Positions 48,271-56,760 of a stretch of 56,760 nt of DNA are shown here, one piece after another. This DNA comes from Phoronis australis. Its lineage: Eukaryota > Phoronida > Phoronidae. Every line of letters starts with the position of its first letter. The first letter of the stretch is position 1. Location of the stretch: the NCBI GenBank assembly GCA_002633005.1, contig NMRA01000293.1, positions 489,860-546,619 on the forward strand, written 5' to 3'. The position numbers were made by a program, and so were the translations under genes. The notes under the pieces were generated by a model, which ran no database searches, was not told the origin of the DNA, and saw only the letters and a program-made list of their open reading frames with translations.

Positions 48271-50207
48271 TCACTCCTGTTCCCTAAACATCAACTGCTC
48301 CAGAATCTGCAGCGATATGTCTGGTAGACTGCATACAGCATTCGTAAATAATTCAGCTTCTGCTTCCGTTTTGGACAATTGGTTATGGCGTTTGAAGCTT
48401 GTGACGGGTTAGCCATTTAAATTAACTGAAAGTCTGAGAACAAGTTACTTCCATAACACCAGGCATTATCCATAGGATGTAACTTGTTTCCACCACTTCT
48501 GGAAAATTTAGATGGCAAAAATGCAGGATTACCTATTTTTGTTATTCACATGATCTTTTAACACATTCGCCTCTTCTGTTTCACTGATTTGCAGATGATA
48601 GCCACGAGTGATATAAATTTCCAGTTCTTGGTGCAATATGTACAAGTCAAATAAATCATCTCTAAATTGCATGCTAATTTGGTTAACTGCTTCTTGGCTG
48701 AATGATTTGGACGTTCGACTCGCACACTGGTGGCAGAGTGAACAGGTAGATTTTTCTACATAGGAGCCTGACTTAGTTGAGATCCATGACCCGGAGAGGC
48801 ACACATAGGACTCAATATGGTGAAGGGTAGTTTCCGAACTCACAAACACACCCCCAAAAGCAGGACCGCCCTCCTATTTGCACTACATGATCAAGAGAAC
48901 TGCTATGAATTTTCGGTTCCACATGTGACTTAGTTAAAAAAATTGCTTAACAGAGAAGTGCCTATTAACTGATTGCTTTGGATGGTCAACTTATATGCTT
49001 GCAGCGCAGGTGCATTATATATTGACAATGGAGAAGTGGATTTTTCTACAAGAACCAGGGTAGGCAGAATAAAGATCAGATACACGCAGAGCAATTGGCA
49101 ACAAAAGTGACAACACTAAACAAGACAGTCAGAGTCAAAGGTCCTGACTGTCTCCTCTCAATTTTGACTCACTCTACTAACCGATTCAGATCACCAACCA
49201 CACTCGCTTACTTGTCTTAGTCACACAGAGCAATGATTAGTCCCTGCATGCTGATTTTGAGAACCAGGCAATAATATTCAGAGGAAGAACCTAACTCTTT
49301 AAGTCAATGGCTGCAATATCCTGCCCTACCAATGGGCGCTTAACTCCACCTTTTCAGAACAAACTTCTGCGTGTGTGAGGTATGTTATAAAAAGATAACG
49401 TCACCAGGGCCCAGTCTCCAATCTCCGTACTCAGACTCCTACTCATACTCGAGATTTCGTACTCAAAACCGTGCTCACTGGAGTCGTACTCAAAAAAGCG
49501 TATCTAATGTCGCATTTCGAGTAGACTCCAAACATACTCAAATCTGACACTCATACTCAAGTTGCTATGGAACTCTTTATTATGTGAAATGCAAAACCAC
49601 ACAAAGTCGCGCTGATTCATCGCTCCCTATTGGCATAGACCACCCCAGCACCTACATTATCGTCTGCTGTCACTACAACTAAAAGAGTATGACGTGGAAT
49701 TCTGAGTGTTCTGTAACTGTTATTCATTTTTTCAGTTTCAATACAATATTCTTATACCATTTCTTTGATACATTTGATAATTATTAAGCTTTACTTCTTG
49801 AGTTCCTCATGTCCCAACAATATCTTAAGAAATTTGTAACAGCTTAATTAAATCACATCAACGGACCCCTGTTCCATGTGTGTTCTCTCTTGCTACTTTA
49901 GTATTGACATAGAACCCATTGCTGTGTAGGCCTACGCTGATGTCAAAACTTTGATACTGTATCTTTGTATTTTACCCCGATGTATCAAGTTAGTTGACAT
50001 TTGGCATGTGAGTTAAAAAAACAACACATGTGCAGGCATTCAGAGTTCACCAGTGAACGGGACCTGCAGACTTAGAAATCAGAAAACAAAATCTGGAATA
50101 CCATTCGGGGATTGAGGAATTATAGATGACTAAACAATGATGTGAAATGTACCTGACAGGGAAGCAAACTGTTTCAACTTTCCTCGCCTCCTCGTCGTTT
50201 GGAAACC
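48271..50207 (-). CDS. Unrecognised multi-exon gene, 3' portion
   Basis: Three putative exons in transcript order: 50207-50153 (FPNDEEARKVETVCFPV), 48838-48533 (begins SSETTLHHIESYVCLSGSW, contains CSLCHQC and ISMQFRDDLFDLYILHQELE), and 48397-48271 (begins SFKRHNQLSKTEAEAELF, ends ILEQLMFREQE-stop). Donors (CAG/gtacat, ATAG/gtaatc) and acceptors (ttttcag, gtttgtgag, cacaag) fit, and the two junctions match phase 2 to 2. The two downstream exons look strongly protein-coding; the first is less secure because it lies inside a foldback element. An alternative start of the middle exon at 48873 reads GGPAFGGVFV in frame. The CxxC pair could bind metal. I recognise no family, and the 5' end was not found. 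Confidence 0.55.
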
Positions 50208-50817
50208 CTGAAAACCGTAGACACACCTACTGAAATAAGGGCAGCACAAACTTCTCACACAACTTTTCCCACAACTACTTTTGACACTTGTGATGACTCG
50301 TCGACAACGGATTAGAATGCACCTGTTGCCAGGAATCGTAGAGTAATGAGTTTATGAATTGGCGGCGATGACACGCAGTGATACGGCGGGTTAATAAGGT
50401 GAAGAATACGAAGATTTAAAATGAAAATTATTATCTCCGAACTGAAATTGAAGCGCTGAAATATATGGTAAGAAGACTTAGTTTTTTTAGACTTGCTGTG
50501 TCTGTCGGTGGCCTTTCGATATTTTGTTCTCTCGCTCGTATTTATTTTCGACGAGTAGGATTTCAAGCACACTGCCAGACCAAACTTGAAATTTGGAGCA
50601 TTATACTTGAAATTTTATGCAAAATCTTACTTAAAATATAGATGAGATACACTTCAGTTCGAGTATACTCGAAAACTGAGAACATGCTCGAAATTTGGAG
50701 AACAGATTTTTCGAGTATGACATTGAATACACAAAAGCTGAGTCTGTACTCGAGTTTAGAATGAAGTTTGAGTTTGAGCACGATTCGACTCTGAGTACGA
50801 GATTGGAGACCGGGCAC
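49407..50817. mobile_element. Foldback element, 1.4 kb, long TIRs built of TACTC-type subrepeats
   Basis: The left end reads GGGCCCAGTCTCCAATCTC and the right end, reversed, GTGCCCGGTCTCCAATCTC. Both arms continue inward for about 150-200 bases as degenerate runs of ACTCATACTC/ACTCGAGA-like phrases (complement GAGTATACTCGA on the right), an internally repetitive inverted repeat typical of foldback elements. Target duplication is unclear; GTCAC occurs just outside both ends. The centre holds a Harbinger-like coding trace and a putative exon of the neighbouring unrecognised gene. Confidence 0.75.
50333..50450 (-). pseudogene. Harbinger-transposase-like N-terminal trace
   Basis: The minus-strand frame contains PPIHKLITLRFLATG, close to the (L)ITLRFLATG motif common near the N-terminus of PIF/Harbinger (DDE_Tnp_4) transposases, and then stops shortly after TGAF. 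It sits inside the foldback element and is too short to be functional. Alternatively it is an exon: a donor after LAT (ACAG/gtgcat, phase 1) would join in phase to the exon at 50207. The family assignment rests on one short motif. Confidence 0.35.
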
Positions 50818-51144
50818 AGTCACACCTACCAGACTTCAACTAAACTACAGTCGCCTACTACCCTCTGAACTCGGACAGATCAACAGACACACTCAGTCAC
50901 TTATGCCACAGCTGCTCGAGCGTCATGACACTACATTCATTATAGTATATGCGTCTGGGGTCGAGTGGCTGTGAGAACTCGACGTGTCGTAAGGTAAACA
51001 GCAAACAAGTCAATAACATGTCGACATTGTCAATGACATCCCGTTATTCAACCCGTCTCGGGAAGATTACTGATTACTCGCATTCTTGTTAAGTGTGGGC
51101 ATCCAAATTATGAGAAATAATGGAAGCTGCACAGAGAAACAATA

Positions 51145-51294
51145 ATGACATTTTATCCCGACACTTTACCTGCAGTTACCTGGTCGCCTGCTCCGGAAAC
51201 TGCACAACTGAATGATGCTGCCGCAGCAGTCAATTGGACGAGTTCAATTAAACGGGGACACAAAGGATTTAAGTTTGTTAAAAAGTATAATAAG
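51145..51294 (+). CDS. Candidate first exon, unrecognised
   Basis: Fifty codons from an ATG (MTFYPDTLPAVTWSPAPE..., ending HKGFKFVKKYNK) up to a plausible donor (AAG/gtaata), phase 0. The region is richer in CpG than its surroundings, as expected near a promoter. No later exon on this strand could be linked and no domain is recognised, so this is weak. Confidence 0.3.
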
Positions 51295-52779
51295 GTAATA
51301 TCATTGCGAATGGGCAGGCGTATTCTTAAAAATAAAACACTTCTTGATAGATTTCAGTATACAATAAATTGTATTTTACGACTTTATGACAGTTTTTTTA
51401 AATTGTAATCAGTGGGTAACGCCCTGAGAATTATTAGTTCACCCATAAATACTACAAAGCGACGTCTTTCGGGTTGCAGATAATGCGTATTGCGACTGTT
51501 ATGCGTGAACTTGGAATCGTGAGTGAACTTGGAATAAATTTCTACTCCGAGTTCACGCAAGTGATCTTGAGATTAAGCAAGCGTTTGCGACATCTAGTGT
51601 GCAACTGTTAAGTAAAATTTTGAATGGTCAGTCTCGTGGACACGAATTTGATAGCCATGAGTTATTGTTTGTGTTTAAATTATTTTTATTGCCCATTATG
51701 CATGTTATTCTGGTCTTGGCAATTGTTTCCATGAGGTGGCTTGACTGGGATATTTGGGTGAGTGACTGGCAACCTGGAACCTTTGCAATGAAAAGGATTA
51801 AGAGCTAGGTCGGAAACAATGAATAACTAGCGAGTACCTACCGCGGTACCGAGAGGGGTTTTGCATTGAAAAGTTTATCATGCCCCGTTGTACCTGTCAC
51901 CTCATCCCCCCGTGTATACGCCAGTGCTTAGAGCTCGCAATTTGCTAGTAATTGGTGGACGTGTTTTCATTTTATGTCTCACTATGACATCGTCAATCGT
52001 TAGCAGCAGGCCTCAAAAGCACGGGGATCTGGATCCTTTCTTAAGTCTGATTAAGAAGAATTTCAGATAACACTTGTTGAGTAAAGGTGTTATTTTTGGA
52101 AAATAAAGTGGAAATACTAATTTCGTTTTAAATGTGCAACTTAATGAATATTAATTTTTCATTGGTATTCTGTGTGATGTCATCAGGTCTAATGACAATC
52201 AGACACTCGCAATACAGAACACAACTCTCTGAGGAAAAAACACTTTCCTGGTAGAGGACAACCTTCAAAGACAATGACAACTGCATAAAAAAGCTGAAAA
52301 TCACCTATCTTGCATAACGAAAAAACAATATTAACACAACTTAGATATGTCATTACCTCTGTATGCTCCTCACTCACATGGGAACATTTTTATCAAATAT
52401 TACTGTATGCCACCATGTTTCAGTCCAGTTGTTAAATGTTATCAACTGTATTTAGAGATGTCGATAACCTGCAAAAGACGCATATGCATATGTTACCTCA
52501 CTCAGTCTAACACGGTTACTTTTCAAACAGCGAACTGCTGGGCAGTGGTTTGTAAGATATTGTGCCAAAGCAAGTGGTATGGACAGTATTATTTCACGGG
52601 GCACTTTTGTCTGCACATCATGAAGTCTTTACATAGGGCCTACATGTATTGTTATGTGGATCTGTACTGAGCAGAGAAAGGTAAAAATATCGTAGGGCAG
52701 AAAAATCTTATCATCTATATGAGAACATTCAAAACCTGTTAACAGTCAACTCATTCATTTATAGGTTGTAATTAGTTGT

Positions 52780-53075
52780 CTATAGCATAGGCGGGGACCC
52801 AGGGGGCCTGCCCCCAGCAAAATGAAGCAGAAGCAACGAGAAGCGCGAAGAAAAAGAACCAGGAGTTCAGTAACTATGACCGGTAGCGGATGGGGGGGGG
52901 CTCAGATCCCAGATTGTGACGGAATCGTATTCCCGTTTTTTTTTTAGTCCACCGATAGATTTTCTCACAAATTTCGGGCTCCCTGTGCACATAACTCGCG
53001 CTTTGCCCAATTCTCTGAGGCAACATGTTGGGCCGCTCCCTTATGGTATCCTAAATCCGCCACCACCCCGGCCAA
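52780..53075. other. GC-rich transposon-like patch
   Basis: Contains GGTAGCGGATGGGG (about 52880) and, inverted, AAATCCGCCACCACCCC (about 53053), the same GGCGGAT-plus-G-run style as the ends of the 20075-22254 element. It may be a short related MITE of about 190 bp, but the ends are not precise. Confidence 0.35.
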
Positions 53076-53078
53076 CCC

Positions 53079-53540
53079 GCGATCGAGAACGACCGGAAAG
53101 CGATCGAGAACGAAATTTGGGGCGAGAAGCGAAGCCAGGCAAGGTGAGTAAATTTGATGAATTTTCGTTGTTTTTTCTTCCAATGTGAAAACAGAGGCAT
53201 GACTTCAAGGCGTAACACATTTAGGACGGGCAGGTAGAGGTTTAGACTAGTGTCTCTCCCAATTGTAGGAAAAAAGTTACGTTTACCGAGGCATCGCTTA
53301 AGCCGAAGGTGATTTGTATGTCATTGGCAAATTGTCGTTATTTTTGGCTCTAAATCAATAAATTGACCATGGAGTTATGAAGAAATGACGTGTGAAAATA
53401 TAACGCAAAAAACGCTTGTTTTTTGTAGTTTTGTCAGGATCTCTGGTTTTTCGATGCTTTTCTTTTTAAAGATGCGATCGAGAACGCAACGATAAGCGAT
53501 CGGGAACGCAAATTTGTGTTTGTTTATGCGATCGGGAACG
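53079..53540 (+). repeat. Five dispersed copies of GCGATCGAGAACG
   Basis: The 13-base motif GCGATCG(A/G)GAACG occurs at 53079, 53100, 53474, 53496 and 53528, all in the same orientation, at spacings of 21, 374, 22 and 32. It is CpG-containing in an AT-rich setting. Two copies fall in an open frame (DRERPESDRER) that ends at a donor-like GGCAAG/gtgagt, without other gene support. Confidence 0.6.
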
Positions 53541-54192
53541 CATTGTGGTGTGTCGAACAGGAATGAACTTTTACTTATAAAACGTGAAAAAGGTTACAAA
53601 ATAAGTGTGGAGCAATGAATTATAGTTACTGTGTTACTTTCGTATCAAAACTGAACAACAACATAGCATATTTCCATTAAATGCCATGAACACTTAATGT
53701 ACATCAAGTATAATTTTAGTTTCACAAACGAATTTATTCTCATTTCAGGAAACAAGTTCACTGTTAATGTGAGGCGAGCTTCAATGAACACGTTACACAC
53801 GACGTGAAGGTACACTCGACCAGGGTTTTGAAAAGTACAGGCCAGACATGTACTTTTAGACCAAACCACTGAGAACAAGGGTTTCTAAACTGAAGACTCA
53901 CCCAGGAGTTGTTCCATGTGGCCTGTCAGCCAGGGGTAAACAAATTGTTGCAGCACCGAGGTGAAAGCGAGTGTAGAATCTTCTTGAAAAAATTATGACA
54001 GCAAAAGGAAAAAACAAATAGCCAATGAAGTCAAAGAATGATGATGAGCTTGCTCATGGGGAGCTGAGAGAGGGGAGTGCGGCAACACTTCACAAGATGA
54101 TCCAAAGATTCTCACTCTAACTCTTAAACGTGTGGGATCAAAAAATTAACCAGAAGTTGTGTAAACTGGTGTGCTGATAAAACAAGTTTAAG

Positions 54193-54478
54193 CGAGCCAC
54201 GCCCTTGCTTATACTTGGAATTGGGTAGAAAAAACTGAGAATGTGCTCAAAAGTGTTCCAAAATTAATAGAAAATGCATTTAAAATGTCTTGCAACCAGT
54301 TACCGAATGTTCGGTTTGCCATTTGATCTTTTGTAAAGCAGAAATTGAATTGTTCCAAGTTAAAGCAAGGGCGTATCTTGCTTAAACTTGGAATTTACGG
54401 GGTAGAATAAACTCGTCCAGAAGTCTTCCGAAATTAATAGAAAATGCATATAAAATGTATTGCAACCAGTTAGTGAGT
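54193..54478 (+). repeat. Diverged tandem duplication, period about 170 bp
   Basis: Both units run CTTGCTTA(T/A)ACTTGGAATT, then a GGGTAGAA(T)AAA tract, then AATTAATAGAAAATGCAT, and end TTGCAACCAGTTA (near 54302 and 54472). Confidence 0.7.
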
Positions 54479-55311
54479 GTTTAATTCACCTCTTGATCAA
54501 ACGTCAACCAGGCACTAATTTCAAACATCCAGCTTTATTTTTATATTGGAATAGGCAGCAACACAGAAATAATACGACTCAAATGGCCACCTTGAATGCC
54601 TCGTGCATTACTGAGAAACATGTAATCACAATACAGTCCTTAAATGATTCTTTATTCCAGTCCCTCGGTACTAAGCAGTATTCATCACCAGGCCACGGGA
54701 GCTTTATCTCGATTTTTTAGAAATCTTTTCTCTCCGTAGCCTACCGGTTCAGTAACGATTTCAGCCCAAGTGCCTTGTTCTGTGATTGTGTGCCAGGCAG
54801 CCGCTTTTAAAATTCCAAGTTCACGCAAGATTCCAAGTTAACGTTCGGGGTTTGGCAGTTTGCTTAATCACGCAAGTGATCTTGGAACTCCAAGTTCACG
54901 CAACACTCACCTCCGCTTATTCTTGAGATTAAGCAGGATCCAAGTTCACGTACAGCATGACATCTATCAGCAATACTGTAGTTTCACTCTGGAAACCAGT
55001 TGGCCAGTTAGATCGGTTGCAAAGAAAATAGCTTTATATATATGGCCTGTATATATATGTGTGTGTGTGAAACTATAGTACGGTCGACATCTAATACTAT
55101 TTGAAAGTCAAATAAAATGTTATCTATTCGTTATTTGCAACGTCGAGCAAATCTTACTCTCAATGGGAAGTAACGCACTGAGGCCCGCCGTTCCAAGAAA
55201 ACTGTGTTAGCTAGCGCAATTCTTAAATTTTAAGATAAAAATTCAATTTGTAAGAAATCCGTTCTAAGAAAGAAATCTTAAATGTGACTTAAGTTTCTGA
55301 TTTAAGTAATT

Positions 55312-55470
55312 AAAGGCGAAGGCAACCCTTTTTCATGTCTTCTTTAGCAAAAATAAGGTTCGTTGGTTATCCCAGACAAATTTTCCACTTAAAGGCGAAG
55401 GCAACCTTTTTCCATGTCATTTTGAGCTAAAATAGGGTTGGTTGGTTATCCTAGACATAATTTCCATTTA
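55312..55470 (+). repeat. 80-bp tandem duplication upstream of the THAP gene
   Basis: Two units of about 80 bases start with AAAGGCGAAGGCAACC (about 55312 and 55391) and contain GGTTGGTTATCC-like cores. They end about 190 bases before the THAP start codon, so they may overlap its promoter. A TA/TG microsatellite lies nearby at about 55032-55069. Confidence 0.7.
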
Positions 55471-55657
55471 ATTACAGGTTTTCGTAATTTTATTAATTAC
55501 TCGTCCGCTACTCCGGAAGTGACGTTTTAGGAGGCAAGCATTTCGCGCCAATTTCTTTTCATATGGTCTGACTGTAAGAGCTGCCGAGTCAGTCATTGTT
55601 CTACCTCGGTTGTGTTAAGTTCCATCGTCGTTTGCTTTCATTTACTAGTCAGTCAAC

Positions 55658-56458
55658 ATGCCACACTGTTGCTGCGTACCAGGATGTACTAATTATCGGT
55701 GCACGCGCGCTTTGGGAGTACCTTTGCATCGCTTTCCGATGGATGACACACTTCGCCGTACTTGGCTCGTTCGTGTGAAGAACGCAGCGTTACCCGTCCA
55801 CGCAACGTACAAACCAGTGGAGAATTACCGTGTGTGTGGCAAGCACTTTCTGCCGTCCGATTACGAAAGGGATTTGTACGCTGAACTGATGAAGGTCCCT
55901 GCGAAACAACGTCTGAAGAAGGGTGCCATTCCGTCTGTGTTGATTCCCGGCAGTGCCCCGTTACCACCCCCGAGAAGAGCGTTTTTGGAGCGAGAAGCCT
56001 CGCGAGCTGTGGCCAGTACAGTGACTGGAGCCAGTGGAGGCACTTCATCTACTGTCACCCGTGCCTCCGAACGTACCCCAGAGCGTGCAATTCCTGGAAC
56101 CAGTGGTGATTCGCCCTGTGCTGTTTTCTCCAGCCCAGAGCCTCTAAGCAACCCTGCAGCGATATTGAGTAGTGGGAGTGATTACAGGCTCAGTTCGACA
56201 CCCAGTGAAGAGGACAGTTCGTCGTCCAGTAAACAGATCGGTGAGTCAAACTTTGATAAGTTTATTGTGGACTTGTCTAAAGTGTTGGAGCTATTTAGAA
56301 GGTACCAGGTGTGTGACGAGGGAGTCACACGACACGATGTAAGCAGTTTGGGTGCTCAGGTCACCATCCAGTGGGAGTGTGTCGCGGGACACTGGCAAGT
56401 GGGACAGTTGTTCCTCTGTCCGTGGTATGCCGGAGGTCCACTTAACCTTGTCCAGTAG
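55658..56458 (+). CDS. THAP-domain protein, possibly truncated or spliced
   Basis: The start MPHCCCVPGC is the canonical THAP N-terminus. The C2CH zinc ligands are Cys in the first ten residues, then Cys60 and His63 (VCGKHF), with the conserved Trp (RRTWLVRV) and the Pro of AIPSVL closing the domain at about residue 92. THAP domains bind DNA; the protein is presumably a nuclear DNA-binding factor, perhaps derived from a P-element-like transposase. A Ser/Thr/Pro-rich linker follows, then FDKFIVDLSKVLELFRR..C and a C..GH segment that resemble the second domain of larger THAP-containing proteins. The frame then stops at 56458, early for that class. A strong donor (ATCG/gtgagt) at 56240 offers an alternative end, and a frame change near 56390 would also extend the similarity, so the 3' end is uncertain. 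Confidence 0.8.
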   Translation: MPHCCCVPGCTNYRCTRALGVPLHRFPMDDTLRRTWLVRVKNAALPVHATYKPVENYRVCGKHFLPSDYERDLYAELMKVPAKQRLKKGAIPSVLIPGSAPLPPPRRAFLEREASRAVASTVTGASGGTSSTVTRASERTPERAIPGTSGDSPCAVFSSPEPLSNPAAILSSGSDYRLSSTPSEEDSSSSSKQIGESNFDKFIVDLSKVLELFRRYQVCDEGVTRHDVSSLGAQVTIQWECVAGHWQVGQLFLCPWYAGGPLNLVQ

Positions 56459-56749
56459 TGGCTTGGCCTCGTCGAACTCTGAACAGCACAAGCATTCCAT
56501 TGACGTAGGCATAACAACGCACACGGTGCATTTACACCAAGATGTGTCGCCACATCTGCCCTCAGTAACCACCTCGTTTCTCTCAATAGCTGCCTGTGCC
56601 TGTGCGTACTCTGCCTCGTTGTACTCGGGCTCTAACATGTACCCACCCACTGCATGTCCGTGAAAAAATTCCTCGTCACCACTGCTGTGAACAAGGTCTC
56701 CGTCACTCACACAACTGTCACTGTGATACGGGTCACCGACTCCAGCCAT
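56447..56749 (-). CDS. P2X7 C-terminal-like zinc-binding protein, first exon
   Basis: The ATG at 56749 opens a 101-codon exon ending at a plausible donor (GACAAG/gttaag), where homology also stops. It contains an acidic N-terminus (EPEYNEAEYAQAQ), then GRCGDTSWCKCTVCVVMP and MECLCC: the cysteine spacing W71-C72-x-C74-x2-C77 and C86-x-C88-C89 is that of the P2X purinoceptor 7 intracellular (ballast) domain, which in invertebrates occurs in many stand-alone proteins without channel segments. The rest of the domain must lie in downstream exons, which I could not find to the left, so this may be an incomplete gene or a fragment. It converges on the THAP gene, overlapping its last codons. Confidence 0.7.
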
Positions 56750-56760
56750 TTTCAGCTTAC

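Larger units (their letters stand above)
51490..54960. repeat. Inverted clusters of a TTCCAAGTTCACG motif, possible element ends
   Basis: GCGTGAACTTGGAATC and GTGAACTTGGAA occur at about 51500-51535. The reverse, TTCCAAGTTCACGCAA, and close variants occur four times at 54811-54955. CACGCAAGTGATCTTG and GAGATTAAGCA are shared by both clusters in direct orientation. The arrangement could mark the ends of one 3.4-kb non-autonomous element, or two independent satellite patches. Confidence 0.45.

Noticed and set aside
55689-56151. Minus-strand frames of 96 and 119 codons
   Set aside because: Antisense shadows of the GC-richer THAP coding region with no recognisable domain.

Overview
This is nuclear DNA from an animal, most likely a marine invertebrate and plausibly a deuterostome. 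Three things point that way. The two best genes are intron-rich orthologues of animal proteins (HMGXB4 and SSX2IP/ADIP). The right end carries a THAP-domain gene and a P2X7 C-terminal-like gene, both of which I recall as expanded in such genomes. The AT-rich introns are crowded with small non-autonomous DNA transposons and minisatellites. The exact species cannot be read from the window. No bacterial-type operons, CRISPR arrays or rRNA genes were seen.

Layout. 1-2252: left edge with one possible truncated exon, then apparently non-coding DNA. 2281-15320 (+): a complete HMGXB4-like gene of 12 coding exons, ending in the family's diagnostic C-terminal block. 15321-19286: intergenic, holding two inverted-repeat elements. 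19287-39269 (-): an SSX2IP/ADIP-like gene of at least 11 coding exons, convergent with HMGXB4; one exon near the 3' end is unresolved, and a 640-base assembly gap lies in the same intron. Inside one SSX2IP intron, on the opposite strand, is an intronless 327-codon reading frame (33707-34690) whose C-terminus looks PTB/PID-like. 39282-48270: mostly unannotatable DNA. 48271-50207 (-): a multi-exon gene I do not recognise, supported by matching splice phases. 49407-50817: a foldback element enclosing two of its putative exons. 51-55.6 kb: repeat-rich DNA with inverted and tandem motif clusters. 55658-56458 (+): a THAP gene. 56447-56749 (-): first exon of a P2X7-C-like gene converging on the THAP gene and slightly overlapping it.

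The genes form no pathway; they are independent loci. HMGXB4 is a nuclear HMG-box protein. SSX2IP is a coiled-coil protein of centriolar satellites and adherens junctions. The most striking local feature is a 51-bp tandem triplication that duplicates a 3' splice site of SSX2IP together with the first codons of its exon, giving three in-frame acceptors spaced 17 codons apart. A second is a 28-bp minisatellite in HMGXB4 intron 1 that grew from an internal segment of a transposon; a related single-unit copy sits in an SSX2IP intron. Two local duplications end at single N bases and look like two haplotypes joined in tandem; one captures a transposon insertion polymorphism.
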